Below, piece by piece: positions 1-9,300 of a stretch of 39,635 nt of DNA. Below the pieces are notes generated by a model. That model did no database searches and was not told the DNA's origin. It saw only the letters and a program-made list of their open reading frames with translations. A program made the translations under genes and the position numbers. The stretch's first letter is position 1, and every line of letters begins with the position of its first letter. Source of the stretch: a virus; the IMG/VR virus record IMGVR_UViG_3300010885_041816, positions 1 through 39,635 of that record; one strand, given 5' to 3'.

Positions 1-116
1 ACCCTTCAATCAAAACAACCGTATTCCATTCGATCATTGCCGCACTAGGCGAAAGTGCTTGGTTGCATAAAAAAAAGCATAACGCCGCACGATTTGACAA
101 AAGCGACAAAGGCGAC
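1..116. repeat. Direct terminal repeat, left copy
   Basis: These 116 bases are repeated without mismatch at 39520-39635. The repeat is non-coding. It lies just after the stop of the last lysis gene and, on a circular map, between that gene and the integrase. It holds an A8 tract between two direct GCATAA copies (65-70, 77-82) and two near-identical 9-mers (AAAAGCGAC, AAAGGCGAC) at its inner end. It may be an assembly overlap of a circular molecule or a genuine short terminal repeat; sequence alone cannot decide. Confidence 0.95.
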
Positions 117-118
117 AA

Positions 119-532
119 TCACGCCCACTCCCACGACGCTGGCACAAGGAACGGAGCTCGTAGCCCAAACGCAGCTTGTGCGCCGGGGGCGAGGTCGATA
201 ACCGCGCCCGTGTGGATGTCTTGTTTGTGCGGCATGGTGTCGCCAAGGCGGCAGATGACCGTCTTGCCGCCGATGGTGACGGCGACTTTGGCGTTGTGCG
301 CTTTGGCTTTGGTGCCGTATTTGGCCTGCCAGTCCTCATAGGGAAGGGCAACCCAGGGCGTTGAGTTCGACAGGTCGTTATCGCACCAACCAACGCCCGG
401 GTCGCCCACCTTTCGGGCTTTGGCTTCGGCCTGCGCCTGGTTGTACCCAGCGCGGAGGAATGACACGAGGGCGCGGCGGTAGGCGGCCACGTCGGCGAGA
501 TCGGCGAATGAAGATGCTTTGCCTGTGATCAT
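119..532 (-). CDS. Double-psi beta-barrel (RlpA/expansin-like) protein, candidate lysin
   Basis: This is a 137-residue protein. Its C-terminal half (about residues 75-137) has the layout of a double-psi beta-barrel. A GGKTVICRLGDTMP stretch is followed by GAVIDLAPGAQAAFG, which resembles the RlpA pattern in which a nucleotide-like VxxRxxD turn is followed by IDLSPAAAxALG. RlpA, MltA and related barrels cut or bind peptidoglycan as lytic transglycosylases. The N-terminal 70 residues are helical and not recognised. The ATG at 532 overlaps the stop of the 32-residue membrane peptide gene (ATGA), and a longer in-frame extension to 643 would run through that gene. It is the last gene of the lysis-type cassette and no classical endolysin is visible elsewhere, so a peptidoglycan-degrading role is inferred. 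The fold call is by motif only. Confidence 0.6.
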   Translation of the reverse strand: MITGKASSFADLADVAAYRRALVSFLRAGYNQAQAEAKARKVGDPGVGWCDNDLSNSTPWVALPYEDWQAKYGTKAKAHNAKVAVTIGGKTVICRLGDTMPHKQDIHTGAVIDLAPGAQAAFGLRAPFLVPASWEWA

Positions 533-627
533 TGAATTACCCAAGGAACAGATTGAAACAGCGCTACGAGCCCCATGCCGACGAGCAGGAGTAGAAACCC
601 GACAGTGCCGATGAATGCGGCGTTCAT
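529..627 (-). CDS. 32-residue single-pass membrane peptide
   Basis: The ATG at 627 overlaps the stop of the preceding gene (ATGA), and its own TGA overlaps the ATG of the barrel protein gene (ATGA). It encodes a very short peptide with one hydrophobic segment at about residues 4-24 (FIGTVGFLLLLVGMGLVALF) and almost no charge. The double overlap and the membrane segment are the evidence that it is a gene. Directly upstream of a candidate lysin, it could be a pinholin-like or regulatory membrane peptide. No family was recognised. Confidence 0.6.
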   Translation of the reverse strand: MNAAFIGTVGFLLLLVGMGLVALFQSVPWVIQ

Positions 628-965
628 TTGACCGCAGCCGCAACGGCTTGCTCTAGGGCGATGATCGTGTGAACCGTGCCAATGATTCCCCCGATGCTGC
701 CCTTCGTTGATTCGGGCAATGCCAAGTCTCCAGCAAGAGTTCCAAGCGCGTCCGCAACATGGCCAGCCTTCACAAAGCCATTCACGGATTTGCCGAATGC
801 AGCTTCAACGGCAAGCACTTCCTTTGCCACCTGCGCCACATGTTCGGGAGTGAGCCCAAACGAAACGAGGTAGTCATGAGCGGCCTTGAGAATGTCCGCC
901 TTGTGATCGACAATCTGATGATACCAACCGGAGATAGTAGAAGTGATGGAGTCGAGTAGTTTCAT
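624..965 (-). CDS. Hypothetical protein in lysis cassette
   Basis: This 113-residue, probably soluble, helical protein has no signal peptide and no strong membrane segment. It has an Ala/Gly-rich C-terminal third with repeated GG/GT pairs (about residues 75-113). Its ATG at 965 overlaps the stop of the upstream lipoprotein gene, and its stop overlaps the ATG of the 32-residue membrane peptide, so it is translated as part of the same coupled chain. I do not recognise the family. Its C-terminal hydrophobic, glycine-containing helix could associate with membrane, but that is speculative. Confidence 0.7.
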   Translation of the reverse strand: MKLLDSITSTISGWYHQIVDHKADILKAAHDYLVSFGLTPEHVAQVAKEVLAVEAAFGKSVNGFVKAGHVADALGTLAGDLALPESTKGSIGGIIGTVHTIIALEQAVAAAVK

Positions 966-1147
966 TTTGGGTGAGTCAGGATTTTGATTGCGTTGTCTTC
1001 ATCTGCCGCCGCCCTTTCGAGCGGCGACAGAAGGGGAATGAATGGAGCAAGCGGAGGGAGCGCCGGATAGGTCAGCACGCGGTAAGCGTTGCGTGTGTCG
1101 TGACTACAAGCCGTTGACAGAATCAGCGACAAGCACAACGCGCCCAT
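962..1147 (-). CDS. Short lipoprotein, o-spanin (Rz1)-like
   Basis: This is a 61-residue protein. It starts with a short hydrophobic signal (MGALCLSLILSTAC) whose LSTAC ends in a lipobox cysteine at about residue 14. The mature part contains a proline-rich stretch (YPALPPLAPFIPLLSP) and a charged tail. Small size, lipobox and proline richness fit outer-membrane spanins such as Rz1. The ATG at 1147 lies 44 bases inside the end of the holin-like gene in another frame, as Rz1 often overlaps its neighbour, and the stop overlaps the next ATG (ATGA). The in-frame reading is open to 1327, but that part would lack a signal, so 1147 is preferred. Confidence 0.6.
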   Translation of the reverse strand: MGALCLSLILSTACSHDTRNAYRVLTYPALPPLAPFIPLLSPLERAAADEDNAIKILTHPK

Positions 1148-1337
1148 GCGTGATCCGGCGCAAGAGTAGCTGCACCGCCGCCAAACCCAAGAGCACAAGC
1201 TGTGCATGAGCAGATACCCAAGCGGAACCATCAGGCCAAACACCCAGCATGGCGACAAGGTAGGAGCAGGCAGCCGTCTTTGTGGCAAAGATGGAGCGGA
1301 CAGGAACGGGGGCGGGAACGTTTTCATTGTGATTCAT
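1104..1337 (-). CDS. Holin-like small membrane protein
   Basis: This 77-residue protein has two hydrophobic stretches, about residues 20-36 (KTAACSYLVAMLGVWP) and 44-61 (HAQLVLLGLAAVQLLLRRI), followed by a basic turn and a short polar tail. The arrangement, with the second helix ending in RRITHG, resembles many small phage membrane proteins that are called holins by position. The start ATG at 1337 overlaps the stop of the upstream lipoprotein (ATGA), and its last 44 bases overlap the start of a second lipoprotein gene. A role in membrane permeabilisation at lysis is inferred from topology and neighbours. Confidence 0.6.
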   Translation of the reverse strand: MNHNENVPAPVPVRSIFATKTAACSYLVAMLGVWPDGSAWVSAHAQLVLLGLAAVQLLLRRITHGRVVLVADSVNGL

Positions 1338-1504
1338 GGCAGGATGGGGGATAGCATGGGCAGGGTTGCTTTGAGCGCCGCCATGACTTGAGCGGCGGGA
1401 GATTGAGGGGCCGCCTTGATGACGACAAGGATCGTTTGGTCGTAATGCGGCTCAGGAGTAGCGGCACACGACGAAAGGATGATGGTGGTTAGAAGGGCTC
1501 TCAT
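1334..1504 (-). CDS. Second short lipoprotein, spanin-like
   Basis: This is a 56-residue protein. It begins MRALLTTIILSSC, a very short lipoprotein signal with a LSSC lipobox at residue 13. The mature part is about 43 residues with several prolines and an amphipathic C-terminal helix. Both ends are coupled: its ATG overlaps the TGA of the upstream membrane protein, and its TGA overlaps the ATG of the holin-like gene. It follows directly after a protein with an N-terminal anchor and coiled-coil-like tail, as expected for an i-spanin/o-spanin pair. It is the better placed of the two o-spanin candidates, but the short n-region makes the call moderate. Confidence 0.6.
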   Translation of the reverse strand: MRALLTTIILSSCAATPEPHYDQTILVVIKAAPQSPAAQVMAALKATLPMLSPILP

Positions 1505-1734
1505 GGGCGTCGGGCCAGGGTTACATCTATATCGTGAAGCCGGGTGTCGTGAACGCGAATAACAGTCTCATGCTCGCCAAGGCGCTCTATTGCCCGTGTG
1601 CCCTGCCACTCAAGGCGAGCACCCCACAGGACGCCGGTGGCCACCAGCACCACCATAGCTACGACCCATTTGGCCATGCGCTCCAGCAGGGCGGTAGTGG
1701 CTTCAAACCGTTCAATGATTTCTTCGCTGCTCAT
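1501..1734 (-). CDS. Membrane-anchored helical protein, i-spanin-like
   Basis: This 77-residue protein has an acidic N-terminal helix (about 1-20), one transmembrane segment (about 22-41, KWVVAMVVLVATGVLWGARL), and a charged helical tail that could form a short coiled coil (RAIERLGEHETVIRVHDTRL). This N-in, single-pass plan with a periplasmic helix is that of inner-membrane spanins, but the tail is shorter than in Rz. It is also compatible with a haemolysin XhlA-like lysis accessory protein. It heads the seven-gene overlapping cassette, with its stop overlapping the ATG of a lipoprotein gene. No Shine-Dalgarno site precedes the ATG. Confidence 0.65.
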   Translation of the reverse strand: MSSEEIIERFEATTALLERMAKWVVAMVVLVATGVLWGARLEWQGTRAIERLGEHETVIRVHDTRLHDIDVTLARRP

Positions 1735-1781
1735 AGGAGGGTGTGAGTAAGGCAGTATGTGGGTGATGTGTTCATGGCTGG

Positions 1782-2633
1782 TTATCCGTTTGGGGTCCCA
1801 TTAACTGGGGCAGACGGGGCAGACTCAAGCGTCGTGTACTTGTATGCTATGAGCCGGTACTCATAGGTTGTCCCGTTGTCCAGTCCCTCGTCAGAGGACG
1901 AGTTCACGCCAGACATGCCCATGCCCATGTCCACAAGCGGTGAACCGTCCCGTGTGATTTTATAGCCATTCGCTGGTACTGCGGTAAAGAACACTTCGCA
2001 CGCGCCGTCAGAGTTGACAACAGCGTCGATTGACGGTGTTGCAGGCGCTGCTTTGGCGACTGCCGATCCCACGTCAGACATGGCAGACCAACTTGAACCA
2101 GCGTCCGCAGTCTTGCGAGCAGTGAACGAGTATTCAACACCATCATTCAATCCTGTTGCTTCGTATGGCGAAGTTGTTGCAAGAGGTGTGCCGTTGCCCA
2201 CCATGAACAGTTGAGATGCATCAGCGGACCAGAATGTTACACTTAATACGCCGCTTTCGAGAGGGTTCTTGTCGTTCGCTACGGGAGCCGCTGGAGGCGC
2301 TGAAATGATGGTATTACTTCCCACAAGGAATTGCTCAGTTTCACCAGATCCATTAACACGACAGGCTGATACTTTGTAGTACCGCGTTTGACCCGCTGCG
2401 AAATCACCAGAGGTGAACGTCTTTGGCAAAATCGGCGATGACGTAACCTTCGTGTAAGACAAATCATCGCTGGACTCGTACACGTGAAAGTATGGTCCAC
2501 ATTCCGCTGGCCCGCTCCACGTCATGTAAAAGCTCAGACCCCTTGCCTGCACGCTGCCGCCGTTTGGAGCGACAGGATTAGCACTCCCTGCAATCCGCTT
2601 TTTTCCCAAAACTGAAAGGCCCAGGCCGTTCAC
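1782..2633 (-). CDS. Fibronectin type III-repeat appendage protein
   Basis: This 283-residue protein is built almost entirely from beta-sandwich repeats of the fibronectin type III kind. Three units can be traced, at about residues 20-110, 112-195 and 196-283, each ending near a Thr-Tyr-Glu/Arg-Tyr-x-x-x-A strand (for example GTTYEYRLIAYK, GQTRYYKVSACR, GVEYSFTARK) and joined by proline-rich linkers (SAPPAAPVA, KAAPATP). Such repeats occur in phage tail fibres and other surface appendages that bind carbohydrate. It starts at GTG 2633, three bases after the stop of the 89-residue gene upstream. With that gene it sits between the internal virion proteins and lysis genes, where podoviruses often keep receptor-binding proteins. 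Confidence 0.75.
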   Translation of the reverse strand: MNGLGLSVLGKKRIAGSANPVAPNGGSVQARGLSFYMTWSGPAECGPYFHVYESSDDLSYTKVTSSPILPKTFTSGDFAAGQTRYYKVSACRVNGSGETEQFLVGSNTIISAPPAAPVANDKNPLESGVLSVTFWSADASQLFMVGNGTPLATTSPYEATGLNDGVEYSFTARKTADAGSSWSAMSDVGSAVAKAAPATPSIDAVVNSDGACEVFFTAVPANGYKITRDGSPLVDMGMGMSGVNSSSDEGLDNGTTYEYRLIAYKYTTLESAPSAPVNGTPNG

Positions 2634-2636
2634 AGC

Positions 2637-2906
2637 TTAGATGTCCCTCCAGCCGATGAGCTTGCCGCTCGCCAAGGTCAAGCCAACGGAGGGAATCGGG
2701 TAGAAGACTCCGTTCAGCAGGGTTTCGCCAACGATTGTGGAATCGCCACGGTAGGCTTGGCCGCCGCGCTGTGAGGGGAATGTGATCGCGGCTAGCACAG
2801 CATCGCCACCGCTTGGTGTGAAACCGTAAACAGGGTCGTTCGTCAAGTCGATAGCGCCCGTGCCCGTGAGCATCTTGAAGCCTGCATTCGCGAAAGGATC
2901 GTTCAT
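2637..2906 (-). CDS. Small putative tail/appendage protein
   Basis: This 89-residue beta-rich protein (MNDPFANAGFKMLTGTG at the start, GKLIGWRDI at the end) has no signal or membrane segment. The ATG at 2906 is chosen; a TTG three codons earlier is possible and neither has a clear ribosome site. It lies in front of the fibronectin-repeat gene with three bases between them. It probably forms part of the same structure, but no family was recognised. Confidence 0.65.
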   Translation of the reverse strand: MNDPFANAGFKMLTGTGAIDLTNDPVYGFTPSGGDAVLAAITFPSQRGGQAYRGDSTIVGETLLNGVFYPIPSVGLTLASGKLIGWRDI

Positions 2907-2972
2907 GCCTAACAACGCTGATCGAATGCAGCGAAGTCAACAGGAAATGAAACGGTCAAAACATTGGACATT

Positions 2973-3323
2973 TCAGGCAGCACAAAGCCGCTTTGTGGTC
3001 CGTCGATTTCGCTCGCGAAGCTTTGCCGCAAGGCGCTTAGCGCGTGACTTGACCTTTCCGCCTATTTGCCCGCCACGCCTGCCCAACTCTCGGAAGAATT
3101 CGGACGGATTGAAGGCCTGAACTGGCGCTTCTGCCTCAAGTTTTGCCACCGCGCCCTTGCACCTGCAGCACTGTTTCGAGGCGTCCATTTCGTCAGCCTC
3201 AAGCAATAGCCAGGACTGCCAGCGACCTTTCACAACGGTCTTGCAAAGCGCCTGCCCGTCAACAACGGCGTGATGGGAATCATGGGAGGAGGTCTTGCAC
3301 CAAACGGGAGATTTTGCGGCCAT
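2973..3323 (-). CDS. Basic, cysteine-containing hypothetical protein
   Basis: This 116-residue protein has a central CCRCK cluster (about residues 52-56), two further cysteines near the N-terminus (9 and 27), and a very basic C-terminal 45 residues. That tail contains GRRGGQIGGKVKSRAKRLA, which resembles the glycine/lysine KGG repeats of stress-type proteins. The ATG at 3323 is 53 bases after the giant virion protein gene. Codon use resembles the neighbouring genes, which supports a real gene. It could bind nucleic acid or a metal. No function can be assigned. Confidence 0.6.
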   Translation of the reverse strand: MAAKSPVWCKTSSHDSHHAVVDGQALCKTVVKGRWQSWLLLEADEMDASKQCCRCKGAVAKLEAEAPVQAFNPSEFFRELGRRGGQIGGKVKSRAKRLAAKLRERNRRTTKRLCAA

Positions 3324-3376
3324 GCATCAAAATATCACCATGCGTTGATGCGTTCAATATTGAACTTGAACCTGCG

Positions 3377-6300
3377 TTATTTCTTCGGCCCCGTCGCGCC
3401 CTCCACTTGCTTTGTCAGCCGTTCGACTACCTTCAGCGCTTCGCCGGGAATCTCCGTGAACCCACCAAGGAGCAGTCCAGCTGCCGCCGCGAACTTCTGC
3501 CATGTCTTGGCGTGGATCATATCTTCCGCCAGGGTGGCGATGGGGTTGCCGTTCATTGATCCCATGACGCCCGTAAAGTGGTGGACAACAGGTTCGAGGA
3601 TTTGACCGAGGCCGTAGATTCCCGACAGTGGCCCCATTACCATCGCCGTTGCGTACTTCTTCGCAGACCATGCTTTATCGGCATCGTCACTCGTGAACAT
3701 GTAGCGATAGAGGCCAACCATGGTTTGCATCATGACGGGCACCACGACATGAGACAGGAAGACGACTTGCGCAGCTTTAGCCTTTGACCCTTTGCCGTTG
3801 ATCGCATCGGCAATTGCCGAATACTCCATGCCCCACTGGGCACGCTCTGGACCGTGGAACATGAGCAGCAGCTTTGCCGCACCCATCCGTTCAAGCTCAG
3901 CGAGTGAGCGCCGGTCGAGCGATTCAGGGGCAGACGTGCGGGCCACGGTCAGCGCCGTTTCGTGATCGGCGTAACGCATGGCCTGTTCATGGCTCATCTC
4001 GCCCTTGGCTTGATTGTAATGGTAGTCGTGAGCGACAGCCGCGCTAAACGTGGTGAACATGCCCGCAACGTGGGAGATGCGAGAAACGCCGTAATCAAGG
4101 AAGTTGCCAAGGTGTCTGTTCCATTGCGTCGCCGTAGCCTTCCAGCCATCGCGGGCCGTTTGCCCTTCTAGAATCTGGCGAAGCTCTGGAGTGTAGGAGC
4201 CAAGAAGGCGATCACGAATAACCGGAGAGCGCCAGATGTTGGCCAGCGATTCGGCACCCTGGCCACTCATCACGCGCCCCAAGGACTTGGACCACTCAAA
4301 GAGCGGTACGTCACCCATAGACATCACCGCGTTTGGAAGGTGCTTCATCCATGTTCCAATATTGAATGAGAGCGCCGAGCGCGTGAGAGCCTGCCCGAAA
4401 CGACGCACCCAAGAGTTGCTCTGTGCGTCCTTCACCCCGTTCTGCTCAATGACATTGAGCCAGCGCATGACAGACCTGTGGGCCGCCGTGCTCTCGTTGC
4501 CTTCTACCGCGTGCCTCACCTCCAAGGATCCGAGCACGGCCCGCATCTCCTGGACTTCTGGCGCGAAATGTACCCAGTGCGTGACCATCATCTGATGCTG
4601 CCAGAAGGCTTGAAGAGCGTCGATCATCACGGGTTCAGCGCTGTGATTCTTGCGACGTTTGAGGAATCCGGCGGCGAGGCCGGCGGATTCGATGCCGCTT
4701 GCAAATGGGTCAAGATCGCGCACTTCCCCAGCCCGCTCGAAATAACCAGGGGCGTAATCCTTCACGCGCGGAAGGTCGATTCCGAACATGGCTTGATGCA
4801 CCTTGTTCAATTCATCATAGCCACGGTTATATTCACCGTGTAGCCATGAACGGATTTGCTTTGCCTCTGGCGATAGCATGGCCTCCATTTCTGCAAGGCT
4901 TTGTTCATCCCATCCGTGAAAGTCCATCGCGTTCCTGTAGCTTTCTTGCTTTGCCAGCATGGTAAGGTGCATTGCCTCATTCTGCGACATGGGCACCTCG
5001 CTCCTTTCACCAACGGCTCGCGTGATTTCGAGCTTGATAGACTGGGCGCGATCCACGCTTGATTTGTCGGCGCTGTCAGTCAGCGCCCACACGTCCATTG
5101 CCCGCTGTACATCATCCAAGTGGCCAGAGTGGAGCCCGAGGGTTTCGGGTTTGATTTTTCCGTCCAGCAAATCCTGTGCCTTGTCCACGGGCAGCGTAAT
5201 GGTTTCGCTTTTGCGCCCCTCGATCTTCGTGATGCCTGACTTGTCGCGCATCAGCTGCAACTCGTACAGTTTGTCGCTCGCCGACATCCACGATTTCACG
5301 CCAAACACTTTCAGAAGCTGATCGCGGAAAGCTAGGCGCTTTTCAATCATGGCCCTGTTCTTCGCATGATAGGCATCATGCACGGCCCTTTCGTAGCGTT
5401 CTGCCGTCTTTGACCCACCGCCAAAAATGGAGGCAAGACGAGAGCCGAAAGATTGATGATCCGGCCCGCTGAACTTGGATAGCATGGAGATTTGTTGATC
5501 CTCCGCAACCTCGCCCTTTCGTGCCTTCCTACGTTCCGTCGTCGTCTTTGCGCCGCCCACATCTTCCACACCTTGCGCAACGAATTGCTTTCGATCTTCG
5601 CGTCGTGCTTCCACTTGGATCTTCCAAGAGTCCCGGCCCGATTCATAGATTTTCTTCGCCGAGGCAAGGGCCGTGTCCATCTCTGCCGCTGATCGGTTTT
5701 TGAAGTCGCCGTAAGTGTTGAGAATACCCCACTGATCAATGAGCGCGTCCCGCTCTTCTGGCGTGGTCTTGTCGTCAGTCAGGCGCGATTCAATGACGGC
5801 TTGTTGGTCAGACACTTGACGCTCGTTGAGCCCATGAACTTCGCGCACCTGGTCGAACCATCGATGGCCTTCGACTCCGATCTTTCCCTTGCTCGCTTCG
5901 CCCGGCTTACCCTTCGCAGGGTTCGCTTTGTCGAGCAGCTTGACGAACTGCTCGTGAAGATCATCGCGCATCCAGGTTTCAACAACTCTGTCAATCTTCC
6001 CGGCCAGTCGCCCGATTTCAGCGAGCCGCGCCTCGTCGGTGCCGAGGCTCGCAAGCTTTGCCTCGCCGCCGATCTTGCCGCGCAACTCCGCAGGGAGCGC
6101 CCGCTTGATTGCATCCAGGGTGCGGATAGCGCCCGCGATCTTCTCGCGCTCCATCGCCACCTTGCCTGACTTCGTGAGGGCGTTGTCATACCATGCGCCA
6201 GCTTCTGCTTTTGCTTCTTGGCGTGCCTTCTTTTGGCCTTCCGACATCTTGGCTTCTGCCGCCCTGAATTCTGCGTTTGCCTTTGTGCCTGTAGCAATCT

Positions 6301-9300
6301 CCGATTTGATCGCCGCCCAAAAATCAGAGATGGAATCAAAGCCGAGATTGCCCGTCATCACATCCGGCCCGATACCATCAGCCGCCAGCCATTGCGGAGG
6401 CAACCAAGGAGCGTCGTCATACTCACCGCTGAACAACTTTCCACGCTGATCAGCCCCGGCTCGTGACAGGATTTTCCCGTGATCGTTGAGCATTCGCTCA
6501 ATCAACGGTTGGGAATCGAGACGCTCAAAGCCACGGCTCAGCGCTGCATGTTCCGCAGGTGAAAGCGAATCTTCCACCGCCTTCATTTTGGAATCGTACG
6601 CCGCCGCTTCCCTAACATCGCGCTCACTCTTGAGGCTCGCCGCTGATCGCGTCGCGTTGCTCGCCTCTATCCAAGGCTCAGCCGCTTTTTTGGCTCGCCT
6701 CTGCATTTCCTTTCCAAGTTCCTTTCGGGCCTCTGGCGTGCGCAGAAAGGGGGAAAACATCTCCGTAATCTTGGCGTTTACCATGCCGCGAGCGAGAGAG
6801 AACGAATCTGGAGCAGTCAAGTGCTCATTGACTTTCATCGCTTCGGTGAGAGTTTTTAAACGCGCCCGCTGAAGAACGTCTTGTTGCCGAGTCTCGCTTT
6901 GCGATTCCGGCCAGGAGCTGCCCTTGGGGACATCATCAGCGGGCGCATCTACATCTAGCAAATGTCCATCGTAGACCCATCGACCATTAGCGTCCTCGCG
7001 CACTGAAACGCGAACCATGGATTCCTGACCGTCAAAGCGCACTGGTAGCGCTAACTTGTGGAAGGCTTTAACTTGAGCGTCGACCTTGCGAGCATCAGGT
7101 TTTTCTGAACGGATGTAGATCGCATCAGTGAGTAACTCGCGCAGATGCCCCAAGAGTGAAGCTTTCCGAGGATCGGTAGCGAAGCGAGCCCAATGCTCAA
7201 GGCCTGCCCTGCTCACGTCGATAACCTTGCCGCGATCAGCATTGACGATAGGCGGCCCGCTTCTGAGTTCACGCGCCTCTTGTGCCGCCCTGTCGCCACG
7301 CTCTTTGGCTGTGATGCCCTCCCATGGTTTTACCGACACTTCAAGGGCGGGAGCGCTCGCAGCCTTTGAGATACGGGACATTGAGAAAGGTTCATCAGTG
7401 CTTGGTGTGTACTTCTCTGAACCATCGCCGCCCATGCCATCGCGCATCTCTGCCGCCGTCTTCAACACGGCGCTTTCGTGTTGTGACGCCTCCGAAAGTC
7501 CAAGGTGCTTGGCGAGCGTGGTTTCCAAGTCCTTATCAAGCTTGCCTTCACGCTTGAGCTTGCCGAGTTGGGCGGCACGCAGCGCGGCCGCGCCGAACAG
7601 TTCAGAGTAGGCGTTGATTTCCGGCCCGACCGGAGAGCGCAGTACTTCGCGGAAAGCTTGCCGAAATCCCTTTGCTTTCCAGTTCTCAACAAGCCCAGGA
7701 CGACGGGCAGACTCGCGCACAAGGTAGCCTTGAGCGATGGAGGCCCAGGCTTCTTGAATATCGGAGTCTTGAACCTTGGCGTCATCATGATCGAGCAGCA
7801 CACGCTCGCCGCTTGCCGCTTCGTAGCCGCGCAGCTTGTCGATTGCCCACTGTCGCCCGCTTGGTGTCGCGATCATGTGGGCCACGTCGCCGTGTACCTT
7901 TTCTTCGACCAAGGTCAAGGGCGTTGCACCTTGAAAAAGCTTCATCGTGGTGACGAGCACGCCGTCTTGAAACTCAGTCTTCGAACTGCCAAGAATGCGC
8001 TGTTTTGCAAGCGTATCTTCAGGTGTGGTTGCCGCCGCATCACTCACCGCCGTTGCCTTGTCGAATGCTTCCGCTTCCGATTGCCCGCCGTCCAAGAGTT
8101 GCGACTGATCTACACGCCGCAAGAGGTCAGCTTCCGGCGTGCCGTCACTAGCCATATCGCGGGCCGTTGGCGCTTCCGGCGAGAATTCCACACCGTGACC
8201 CCGGCCAACGTCCAAGCGCTGTGACATGTGGTCTAGAATGGCCCGCGTGGTATCATCCACCGACATCCGGTTATCCTCCACATGCTGCCACCGCGCCGCG
8301 TTGGCGCTTTCCCAGTCGGGGAAGTGAGCCGCGCCGCCGTCCTTCGTTGTGATCGTCCACTTGTCCGCTTCCGTGCGAGCTATGACAGGCAGGACGCCGC
8401 GTTCCTCCAAGGTCTTCACCGCGACTTGACCGGCCTTGACCTGCTCAGCGTAAGCCTTGGCTCCCTCCATCATTGACGGCGCATCATTGGGCCGGTTTGG
8501 GTACTCACTGCGCAGGGCCTCGATTTGATCGGGAGCGGCCCGAATCTTGGCAACTTGCGCGGAGTTGAAGCCCAGAGCCTTGAGTGCATCAGGGTTAGCA
8601 ACGAAGTCTTTGGCAACGGCGTAATCTCGCGCCGTTGCCACATGGGCCCCAATGATGGAGAGCACCAAAATAGGCGCGATGGATTCAGGGAATGCTTCGA
8701 ACATCTTCGCCCGCTCGTCTCCCCAGTTCACGCCGGGAACCGTGCTATTGACGGTGGAGACGAGCTGTTGAGCAAGCGGCGTTGCCATGGGCAGGCCAGC
8801 GCCGAACACAAGACCTTGGCTTGCAACCTGCCCAATAGCATGGGCGGCGTAGCGTGTGCCCGCGCTCATGCTTGGCGCCGTGTACTTGACGAGCAGTTGC
8901 GACACTCCAGGGGCCGACTCTGTGAGCCACTCGCCCATTTTGCCAAGCAGGAAGGTTTGAGCCGTGCCTGAGATAATGCCGATGGAGTCCGCGGCCCCTT
9001 GGCTCATTTCAGGATTTGCATATTTGACCTGATTCGTGACATCGTTGGAGATACCGCCAAGCATGGCCACGGTGCCGAAAGCGCCGAGCCCACCAGAGGT
9101 GACAAACGGCACCAGACCACCAAGAGAATTTGTTGCAGTAGATGCCCAGCCCTTGGCTTTGATCGGGTCAATTTGACCATTCGCCAATTGGGTAAGCTCA
9201 CCAAAAACAAGCTGCTTGTCATTGATCTTTTTGGCCGCAGCTTCCAATCCCGAATCATTGGCCATGCTCAGCATGGCAGCGCCAGCACGGCCCGCGAGCT

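Noticed and set aside
65-82. A8 tract between GCATAA copies as a terminator for the lysis operon
   Set aside because: The flanking copies are direct, not inverted, so no stem forms. The T run alone does not make an intrinsic terminator.
1-116. Terminal repeat as the 3' part of a tRNA gene used as an attachment site
   Set aside because: A TTCGATC string at 27-33 resembles a T-loop, but no matching T-stem, acceptor stem or anticodon arm can be drawn.
7880-7915. Active HExxH metallopeptidase site in the giant protein
   Set aside because: The sequence is VEEKVHGDVAH. Spacing does not match HExxH, so only a module resemblance is claimed.
7505-8224. A 239-codon plus-strand frame inside the giant virion protein gene
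   Set aside because: It is antisense to a conserved module of the large protein, and its product shows no motif.
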